Assembly (NCBI GenBank): GCA_017466725.1
Contig: JAFTTP010000001.1
Location: 62,001-126,000, forward strand
Length of the DNA stretch: 64,000 nucleotides
From: Clostridia bacterium
GTDB taxonomy: Bacteria > Bacillota > Clostridia > Christensenellales > UBA1242
Direction of reading: 5' to 3'
Part shown: one piece after another, positions 57,809 through 64,000 of the stretch
How positions within the stretch are numbered: the stretch's first letter is position 1
Layout: the number at the start of each line of letters is the position of its first letter
Translations under genes and position numbers: made by a program
Notes under the pieces: generated by a model
Databases searched by the model: none
Told to the model about the DNA's origin: nothing
What the model saw: only the letters and a program-made list of their open reading frames with translations

Positions 57809-59118
57809 TATTCCTCCCCTTTTCCTTTAATTACAAACTCAATTGGAGTTCCAGAAAAGTCAATTCTTTCTCTAAATCTATTTTCAAGATATCTTTTGTA
57901 TGAAAAATTGATGAGTTTAGGCTCGTTGACAAACAAAACAAAAGTAGGTGGATTGGTTGAAGCCTGAGTAATATATCTTATTTTGGCACGCTTGCCATTA
58001 TGTGCAGGCGGCTCAAAATTAAGAATTGCATCGTGCAAAAGGTCATTTAAAAGGCCGGTTGTAATACGTTTGGATGAATTTTGATAAACCTTTTCAACCC
58101 TTTCCATAATTTGACCTGTGCTTGCGCCTGTAAGGGCAGAAACAAAAATCACTTCAAAATAGTTCATGAACGCAAGTGCCTCTTTAAGCATCGCCTCATA
58201 TTCAACCTTACTTTTTGATTTTATATCCCACTTGTTTACAACAATTACGCTTGGTTTGCCAGCCTCGTGTACATATCCCGCCACCCTGACATCTTGTTCT
58301 GATAGGGCATTTTGACTTCCATCAACAACAATCGCCACCACATCAGCCTCATCAATTGCAGACATTGTACGCAGCACAGAGTAGCCCTCAACTGATACTT
58401 TTTCAACAGAGCGTTGTCGCCTTAAACCTGCCGTATCAACAAGCGCATAGTCTTGTTTGTTAAACTTAAACGGAACTAATACACTATCGCGAGTTGTGCC
58501 TTCAACATTTGAAACAACAACCCTTTCGCTGCCGATAAGTCTGTTTACAAGACTGCTTTTACCAACGTTTGGTCTGCCAACAATGGCAATTTTTGTCACG
58601 TTATCATCTTCATTTTCAATCATTTGAGGGAATTTTTTAACTATAGCATCAAGCACGTCACCAATCCCCTTGCTTTGCATTACAGAAAGTGGATAAGGGT
58701 CGCCCAAGCCAAGTGAATAAAACTCATAAGTCTTTTCAACATCAAAATTATCAAGTTTATTCACAACAAGCACAACTGGAGCGTTGCTTTTTTGCAAAAT
58801 TGCCGCCACCTCTTCGTCATTTCTAGTTACACCAACGCGGCCATCCACCAAAAATACAATCACATCAGCTTCGTTTATTGCAATCATTGCCTGCTTTTTG
58901 ATATCTTTTTGAAAAACATCTTCACTTCTATCATCAAGCCCACCAGTATCAACAAGCGTAAAATTATGCCCAACCCATTCTGCGTCAGCATAAATGCGGT
59001 CTCGGGTTACCCCGGGACTATCATCTACAATACTAATTCTTTTGCCACAAATCTTATTAAAAAAAGTGCTTTTCCCAACATTAGGTCTTCCTACAACTGC
59101 AACAATTGGCTTTCGCAT
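57808..59118 (-). CDS. der: Ribosome-assembly GTPase Der (EngA)
   Basis: A 436-residue protein with two GTPase domains, each starting GRPNVGKS (about 8 and 180), with DDSPGVTRDR and VEGTTRDS as switch I regions and VNKLD / VNKWD as G4 motifs, and the C-terminal KH-like domain (KIRYITQASTNPPTFVLFVN). Der is needed for 50S maturation. AAAGGAG precedes ATG. Confidence 0.97.
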   Translation of the reverse strand: MRKPIVAVVGRPNVGKSTFFNKICGKRISIVDDSPGVTRDRIYADAEWVGHNFTLVDTGGLDDRSEDVFQKDIKKQAMIAINEADVIVFLVDGRVGVTRNDEEVAAILQKSNAPVVLVVNKLDNFDVEKTYEFYSLGLGDPYPLSVMQSKGIGDVLDAIVKKFPQMIENEDDNVTKIAIVGRPNVGKSSLVNRLIGSERVVVSNVEGTTRDSVLVPFKFNKQDYALVDTAGLRRQRSVEKVSVEGYSVLRTMSAIDEADVVAIVVDGSQNALSEQDVRVAGYVHEAGKPSVIVVNKWDIKSKSKVEYEAMLKEALAFMNYFEVIFVSALTGASTGQIMERVEKVYQNSSKRITTGLLNDLLHDAILNFEPPAHNGKRAKIRYITQASTNPPTFVLFVNEPKLINFSYKRYLENRFRERIDFSGTPIEFVIKGKGEE

Positions 59119-59157
59119 AATTTCTCCTTTTTACTATACTTTAACACAATTAATTTA

Positions 59158-59197
59158 AAAAAAGCAATCAAATTTTTGACATTGATTGCTTTCTTTA
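59158..59197 (-). terminator. Terminator after holA
   Basis: Stem AAAGCAATCAA/TTGATTGCTTT (one unpaired base) between holA and der, T-rich behind it on the minus strand. Confidence 0.75.
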
Positions 59198-59203
59198 TAA
59201 AAT

Positions 59204-60151
59204 TTAAACATATAAAATTGACAGTACAAGAAAATAAAGTGCGTTTTCTAAAAGCATTTCACCGCTTTTAATCATATATTCAACTTTTTCTAATAATGAA
59301 TATATCTTTTTAAGTTGCATCTTAGAAAAATTTTTTGTTTGGCCACGTTGCTTTGAAACTGCCCATTCCTTTACGCCAAGCATTGATGCAAGTTCTTTAT
59401 CAGTCAAATCGCTGATTGAAATAAGAAACAAACGTCTAAAATGATTTGTAATAAGCCCCAAAACGCCAGGCTCTTTTTTAAGCGCCTCTAAAAGTTTAAG
59501 GGCGCGGTCGCCATCACGCCTGCCAAGCGCCTCAGTAAGTTCATACACAACAAACTCATCATCTTTTGTAACCAAACTTTCTACAAGTTTTTTAGTAATC
59601 AAGTTGTCGTCAAGGTCAAAATATGCAAGTTTATCAACTTCGCTTACAATGCGAGTAAGATATCCATTGCAATAGTCATACAATGTCTGCGCCCCCTCGC
59701 TTGAAATTTGCTTGTTTTTCTTAGCAAACTCGTTGACAATAACATTAAGAGCGGTTTTTTCATCAAAACGCTTGCAGTCCACAAACGTTGTTTCGCCTTT
59801 AATGCTTGCAAATTTTTCATGCACATCAAATATGATGATAATTGTACTTTCAACCGGCGATTTAAGATATTCACTTAACAGTTTCTTATCGCCCTCTGTC
59901 ACTTTTTGCGGATTTTTTACCACAATCACGCGGTAATCATCCCCCATTGGCATAACCTCAGCACCATCAAGGATGGCTTTCATAGAATAATTGTCATCGT
60001 CAAACTTAACAAGGTTGAAGTCTTCTAAACTAAGCGCTGCCTTTTTCATAATCATAGAATAAGCGCGAAGATATAATTCGTAATCTTCACCTTCAAGCAG
60101 ATAACAATTTTTTAAGCCTTCTTCTTTAAGCCTGTTCTTTAAAGTTTTCAA
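59204..60151 (-). CDS. holA: DNA polymerase III subunit delta
   Basis: A 315-residue clamp-loader subunit: N-terminal LLEGEDYELYLRAYSMI, VVVKNPQKVTEGDKKLLSEYL, middle domain VYELTEALGRRDGDRALKLLEAL and C-terminal helix LFLISISDLTDKELASMLGVKEW are typical. The start is TTG at 60151 with AGGAGG 5 nt upstream, overlapping the comEC stop by 4 nt. comEC-holA is a conserved order. Confidence 0.93.
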   Translation of the reverse strand: MKTLKNRLKEEGLKNCYLLEGEDYELYLRAYSMIMKKAALSLEDFNLVKFDDDNYSMKAILDGAEVMPMGDDYRVIVVKNPQKVTEGDKKLLSEYLKSPVESTIIIIFDVHEKFASIKGETTFVDCKRFDEKTALNVIVNEFAKKNKQISSEGAQTLYDYCNGYLTRIVSEVDKLAYFDLDDNLITKKLVESLVTKDDEFVVYELTEALGRRDGDRALKLLEALKKEPGVLGLITNHFRRLFLISISDLTDKELASMLGVKEWAVSKQRGQTKNFSKMQLKKIYSLLEKVEYMIKSGEMLLENALYFLVLSILYV

Positions 60152-62223
60152 TCAAGCCTCCTAAAGTTTAATTTATCCCCGCCAAATGCCATATTGCCAA
60201 GTTTGTTAAATGAATAGTCACATCCATCAACATATTTATTTGCAACGTGTTTAAATTCACCTTCGCCCAACGCGTAATTGGCAAATACTAAATTAAAATG
60301 ATATTTATTATTTATATCTTTAAATTCATTATAACTTAAATTTTCCTCAGATGCAATAAAAATTTCTAAATTATCAAAGTTTATCCGTACACCTACCATT
60401 TCATCCGACAATGAAATGTATGTTAAGTTAAAGTCGCCTAAAATATATTCTTTGTCAAGTTCAAGCACAAAGTTTTCGCTAAAAGTACCCTCTTCAAAAG
60501 ATACAAAACTGCCAAAATACTCGTCCTGCAAGGCGTCATATCTTGATGCGGTTACACCTTGACTAGCTACAAACACATCAAACCCAGTTTTATATCGCTG
60601 CGCAAGTCTGCCCATAAGATAGCAGTCGCCGACAACCATCGTTTGCCCACCTTCACTTTTAAGCACCACGCTTGATTTACCATACTGCGAAATATATGAA
60701 ATTGTAGGCAGACGATTAGTAGTAAAATAACCCCCTACGCAAGAAAACGCAAAACATAAAAGCACTACTGAAAAGGCAATAAATTTGCCACTTCCAAGCA
60801 AAATTAAATAGTCGCTTACAATAAATGATGCAATGTAGAAAAGCAGCAAATTTAAATATCCCATGTTCTTCAAATAAAATTTAGTTTGTTCAACGTTAAA
60901 AAACTGCGCAAGCAACAAGATTAACGAAAACGCCCAGTCAACCACAATCAACAGCTTTGCCATAAACGGCAATATAAGAGAAAGAAAACTTATTGCAAAA
61001 AGAAGAGGATATACAGCGCCAAAAATAGGGACAACTAAAAGATTTGCAAAAATTGAAAGAATATTAATTGAGCCGCCCATTAAACATAACAGCGGAAAAA
61101 TTCCCACCTGCGCAGCAATGCCAACCGCAAGCGTATCACCACACACTTTTGGCATAATCTTTTTAAGCAGCCTTTGCACAACCGGCATAATCACATTTAT
61201 TCCAACCACACAAAACACACTCATCAAAAAGCCAACATCCAGCCCGCTAAGAGGCCTAAACAAGCATATTATAAATCCGGCAAGCCCAAGCGAATTTAGT
61301 CCATCATACTTGCGGCCAAACAGTTTGCTTAACATAAACACAATGCCCATTATTCCCGCTCGAAGTACCGATGGCGTCCAGTTGCATAGGTAAGCATAAA
61401 AGAATATAAAAATTATAGTAATGGCCAAATTTGCGTATTTATTAACCTTGCACTTTTTAAGCAGACCAAAAATAAGCGAAATTAAAAAGCTTACATGCAA
61501 ACCACTTACTGTTAATATGTGAATTATGCCCGCACCTTGATATGATGAGTAAACATCACCATCAAGATTGTTTTTATCACCAAACAATGATGCATAAGCC
61601 GTTGCAGCATTTACCTCTGTCATGTTTGCGTATAAAGATTGCTTGATTGACAGGCGAACCTGCTCATCAAATGTTTGATAGCCATCAGCAACAACAGCGT
61701 ACTTATAATTACAATTTGCATAATACCTTACACCACTGCGATAGCATGAACTGTTAAACGAGCCAAGCGTAAAAGCGTGTACATTTTCAAGTTGACTTTC
61801 AAAAGAAATAAAACTACCCACCTTTGGCAAGTTGTAACAGTTTGTTATTTCAACACTGACATTTGCCTCATTTTTACCATCAATTTTTACATGGTCTAAA
61901 ACTACAGTATAAGAATATTTATCTTCGCTTATATTATCAGTAATTCTACCCACGACTGCCGTCTTGCCTACATACTCTTTTGTATTAAACGATTGACTAA
62001 TCCCAACAAAGTACCAGCAACCACCAACAATCAAACATATTATGAGCGCTGCCATTTGTTTGAAATATTTTTTGATGATGCAGTACAGTGCAAGTAGCAC
62101 TGCCAAAATAGCGGTGACCACAATATATTCAATCTGTCCATTGAAAATATTTCTTACCACATTTATGCCTAGTAAGAACATCAAGAAAGGATAAAACAGC
62201 CACCTAAAATTCATCTTTTTCAT
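60148..62223 (-). CDS. comEC: DNA-uptake channel protein ComEC (Rec2)
   Basis: A 691-residue membrane protein. N-terminal helices and an OB-like domain (VGRITDNISEDKYSYTVVLDHVKI) are followed by the competence core with HILTVSGLHVSFLISLIFG and many helices. The C-terminal beta-lactamase-like domain starts at about 505 (SVVLKSEGGQTMVVGDC) but no HxHxDH metal motif is visible, so the nuclease part looks degenerate. No Shine-Dalgarno is evident before ATG. It imports single-stranded DNA in competent cells. Confidence 0.9.
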   Translation of the reverse strand: MKKMNFRWLFYPFLMFLLGINVVRNIFNGQIEYIVVTAILAVLLALYCIIKKYFKQMAALIICLIVGGCWYFVGISQSFNTKEYVGKTAVVGRITDNISEDKYSYTVVLDHVKIDGKNEANVSVEITNCYNLPKVGSFISFESQLENVHAFTLGSFNSSCYRSGVRYYANCNYKYAVVADGYQTFDEQVRLSIKQSLYANMTEVNAATAYASLFGDKNNLDGDVYSSYQGAGIIHILTVSGLHVSFLISLIFGLLKKCKVNKYANLAITIIFIFFYAYLCNWTPSVLRAGIMGIVFMLSKLFGRKYDGLNSLGLAGFIICLFRPLSGLDVGFLMSVFCVVGINVIMPVVQRLLKKIMPKVCGDTLAVGIAAQVGIFPLLCLMGGSINILSIFANLLVVPIFGAVYPLLFAISFLSLILPFMAKLLIVVDWAFSLILLLAQFFNVEQTKFYLKNMGYLNLLLFYIASFIVSDYLILLGSGKFIAFSVVLLCFAFSCVGGYFTTNRLPTISYISQYGKSSVVLKSEGGQTMVVGDCYLMGRLAQRYKTGFDVFVASQGVTASRYDALQDEYFGSFVSFEEGTFSENFVLELDKEYILGDFNLTYISLSDEMVGVRINFDNLEIFIASEENLSYNEFKDINNKYHFNLVFANYALGEGEFKHVANKYVDGCDYSFNKLGNMAFGGDKLNFRRLD

Positions 62224-62307
62224 GTAAATTCAAAATAATATTATCAAAACAGTGTAAATTTTCAAAATATTTTGCATATTTTGTCGAATTTTCCCGTTTT
62301 GTCACCA

Positions 62308-62345
62308 AATAAAAAAGAGATGCTTTAATTCAGCACCTCTTTCCA
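62308..62345 (-). terminator. Terminator of the holin genes
   Basis: Stem AGAGGTGCT/AGCATCTCT (one mismatch) then six T on the minus strand. Confidence 0.8.
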
Positions 62346-62350
62346 TATTG

Positions 62351-62620
62351 TTATTCTTCAGTTTTTTGTTGCTCTGTTTCTGTAGCTTTTGCATCCTCTT
62401 CACATTCAACTTCCGCCTCAGCCTCTTGAGCATCCTCTTTTTTAGTTCCACTCATAGAAACAACGCCAAGCGCAACCAAAACGCCCGCCACCGCCATAAT
62501 AACATTTTCAACCAGTTTGCTTTCAATTTTAAAGCCAAACAGATCGCCCAAAGCGTTGATTAAAATTACAACAGCGCCGGCAAACGCCGTCCAAAAACCA
62601 TAAGTTTTAAATATCTTCAT
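62351..62620 (-). CDS. Phage holin-like protein
   Basis: An 89-residue protein with two hydrophobic helices (about 7-27 and 38-58, FWTAFAGAVVILINALGDLFGF and NVIMAVAGVLVALGVV) and an acidic C-terminal tail rich in Glu, the layout of Gram-positive phage holins with an N-terminal MKxFKxxxFW motif. GGGAGGAAGA precedes ATG; overlaps the next upstream gene by 4 nt. It would form membrane lesions for endolysin release; the endolysin is not in the window. Confidence 0.78.
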   Translation of the reverse strand: MKIFKTYGFWTAFAGAVVILINALGDLFGFKIESKLVENVIMAVAGVLVALGVVSMSGTKKEDAQEAEAEVECEEDAKATETEQQKTEE

Positions 62621-62835
62621 TCTTCCTCCCTCGAAATCATTTCTTTAAGGTCGGCAAGTTCTTCCCGAACCTTTTCAATAACAATTAGATGCGTGGAAAG
62701 TTCGTTAATGGTATTGCGATAGGCTTGTTCTCTTTTTTGACTGTCTCTAAGTTGATAAAAAAGCAAAAAGACGAAAAGCATTGCAAAAATTCCATTGCTT
62801 ACCACCGAGCCTATAAGTTCTGTCCAGAAATCCAT
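62617..62835 (-). CDS. BhlA/UviB-type holin-like peptide
   Basis: A 72-residue protein with one N-terminal helix (about 10-28, VVSNGIFAMLFVFLLFYQL), then a basic turn (RDSQKREQAYR) and a coiled C-terminus, matching the BhlA/UviB family of bacteriocin- and phage-associated holins. AGAGGA precedes ATG. It is translationally coupled to the second holin. Confidence 0.8.
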   Translation of the reverse strand: MDFWTELIGSVVSNGIFAMLFVFLLFYQLRDSQKREQAYRNTINELSTHLIVIEKVREELADLKEMISREEE

Positions 62836-62876
62836 ATTTTCCTCTTTTTATCCGCCCCTTCGAGCATTTTATTGGT

Positions 62877-62903
62877 CAAGAGTTTTTCTCTCAAAAACTC
62901 TTG
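62877..62903. repeat. Perfect 11-bp inverted repeat between phage-like genes
   Basis: CAAGAGTTTTT (62877-62887) and AAAAACTCTTG (62893-62903) with a 5-nt loop. No T-run follows on the minus strand after the stem, so it is not a clear terminator. Confidence 0.7.
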
Positions 62904-62941
62904 ATAATTTATCAAATCAATATGATTTCTGTTTAAAATCT

Positions 62942-64000
62942 TCATTTAGACACCGTAACAACAAAATTACTTATATAATCATCGTCTTCGCCCAGCCCGG
63001 CAATTTCAATGCCAAATGTGTTACCCGCCAGATTTGCGCTTATTTTTTGCACCTCACTGCCGCCTTTAACAAAAAAGTTTTTCTCGCCTTCTTCGCTTGT
63101 AAGCGTTACTTTACAATCTGAAAGTGAATAAATTAAAAATGATTTAATTCTTTTTCTTTGCCCCGGCATGTCAAAGTCAAGCTTTCCACTTTTCCACAAA
63201 TTTGCATATCTTTGCCCAAAAACACTTCCATTTTTTACAAGCTGACCAATTTTACCTTTATTGTCATTATAAAAACAAACAACAAGTTTAGATTTTAAAT
63301 TGTTTGTAAGCGCAAGCATCTGCCTTACATCTACACCTCTAAGCAAATCAACCTGCTTGTTTTCAATGTCATAGACAAGTAAAAGGTTGTTTTTAAATCC
63401 GCTTTCACTGTTTTCGCAGCCAATCTTTTCACCATCATCAAAATTTGCTCTGCAAGCCAAAAAGTACTTACCATCAAAACACTCTGCGCTCATATAGCGG
63501 GCATCTTGCCCTTTAATTAAATCGAGGCACTTAATTGGCACATCCTTCACGCTTGAGCCATTAAACACTTTAAGTTTGTCCCCTTCCATAAAATATATGT
63601 TGTCACCAAACTCTACAATTGTGTTTGGTTGAATATATTCCGACGCTTTATACATGTGACTTATGGCAAATGTCTCGTTGTTGCTGTAAACCGAAACTTG
63701 CGTTATGCCAAAATCTCGAAAAATATAGAGATAGTCATTAAAAGAAATAATTTTGTTTAAGTCGCCTCTCTCATCGGTAAAATCCAAATCACTTGTATGC
63801 GTATCATCCCAATTGATAAAATCAGAGTCTGTATAAACAAGCGTGCCTCTTGCCGATGCCGTTATGGCAAAAAGTTTTCCATAATGGTCGCAACACGAAA
63901 TAATGCCTTGCGCCTCACTTTCTTTTGTCCAGCCTGCACCAGAGATGACCATGGTGTTGCCATCTTTACCAGACAGCAAAATTGCATCTTGCTTGTCATA
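62942..64000 (-). CDS. Phage-like structural protein (partial, runs off the right edge)
   Basis: At least 353 residues are open to the window edge with no start codon needed inside the window. The sequence is beta-rich with repeated short motifs (GKLFAITASARGTLVYTD, FNDYLYIFRDFGITQVSVYS, GDNIYFMEGDKLKVFNG, FDGKYFLACRA), like a beta-propeller, as in phage stabilisation or tail/fibre-associated proteins. The neighbouring holins support a phage context. No metal or catalytic motif is seen. Confidence 0.68.
   Translation of the reverse strand, partial: YDKQDAILLSGKDGNTMVISGAGWTKESEAQGIISCCDHYGKLFAITASARGTLVYTDSDFINWDDTHTSDLDFTDERGDLNKIISFNDYLYIFRDFGITQVSVYSNNETFAISHMYKASEYIQPNTIVEFGDNIYFMEGDKLKVFNGSSVKDVPIKCLDLIKGQDARYMSAECFDGKYFLACRANFDDGEKIGCENSESGFKNNLLLVYDIENKQVDLLRGVDVRQMLALTNNLKSKLVVCFYNDNKGKIGQLVKNGSVFGQRYANLWKSGKLDFDMPGQRKRIKSFLIYSLSDCKVTLTSEEGEKNFFVKGGSEVQKISANLAGNTFGIEIAGLGEDDDYISNFVVTVSK

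Noticed and set aside
1-64000. CRISPR array or rRNA genes
   Set aside because: No regularly spaced repeats and no rRNA-like conserved stretches were seen on either strand.

Overview
This window comes from a low-GC, Gram-positive, endospore-forming Firmicute, most likely a Clostridia-type gut lineage. The evidence is spoIVA with a clear sigma-E-type promoter, yqfC/yqfD of the spore-coat/sigma-K stage, a cleavable L27 N-terminus next to its Prp protease, sepF, floA and SipW-type secretion. TAA, TAG and TGA all behave as stops, so the standard bacterial code applies. Most genes lie on the minus strand.

Layout. 0-2.5 kb: a three-gene ABC-2 exporter operon (cut by the left edge), preceded by a tiny leaderless upstream ORF and an intrinsic terminator. 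2.5-12.4 kb: metabolic and stress genes (a long ThyX, an alpha-oxoamine synthase, a metallo-beta-lactamase hydrolase, a YdjG/YdjI-like zinc-ribbon/SPFH membrane module, rubrerythrin, a YgjV-like membrane protein, a possible kinase-like protein, an RpiB/LacAB isomerase). 12.6-19.8 kb: an AT-rich integrated island bounded by a foreign tRNA 3'-half and 17-bp direct repeats. It carries an AbiL/RloAB-like ATPase + TOPRIM-like pair, a SLOG/YpsA-like protein, a truncated tyrosine integrase and a row of orphan toxin-like domains with Cys-rich CPCC-type proteins. 20-30 kb: core genes (cdd, tRNA-Thr, divergent murC/murB, the era-ybeY-yqfD-yqfC-floA cluster, ogg, rpmA-prp-rplU). 30-38.5 kb: a giant Ig-like surface protein, a Cys-rich microprotein, rluD-lspA-sepF and small coiled-coil membrane proteins. 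38.5-44 kb: the str operon (rpsL-rpsG-orf110-fusA-tuf). 44-49.3 kb: ligA and pcrA. 49.3-50.7 kb: a second SLOG gene divergent from three tandem XRE repressor genes with two palindromic operators. 50.7-57 kb: spoIVA and a SipW-like signal peptidase next to four candidate substrates. 57-62.2 kb: plsY, der, holA, comEC. 62.3-64 kb: two holin-like genes and a phage-like structural protein that runs off the right edge.

How parts work together. The SipW-type peptidase probably matures the TasA-like proteins beside it into a surface fibre or spore/biofilm matrix. Prp trims the L27 extension visible in rpmA. The yqfC-yqfD-ybeY-era block follows the order known from Bacillus subtilis. A recurring feature is promoters whose -10 box lies only 3-10 nt before the start codon with no Shine-Dalgarno (pcrA, murC, murB, ogg, yqfC, the YgjV-like gene), suggesting leaderless mRNAs. 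The same geometry is seen for very short upstream ORFs before intrinsic terminators at the ABC exporter and at rpsL, which would fit translation-coupled attenuation. The most system-like candidates for new biology are the SLOG/triple-XRE divergent switch, the orphan toxin/CPCC array, and the leaderless-uORF attenuators.
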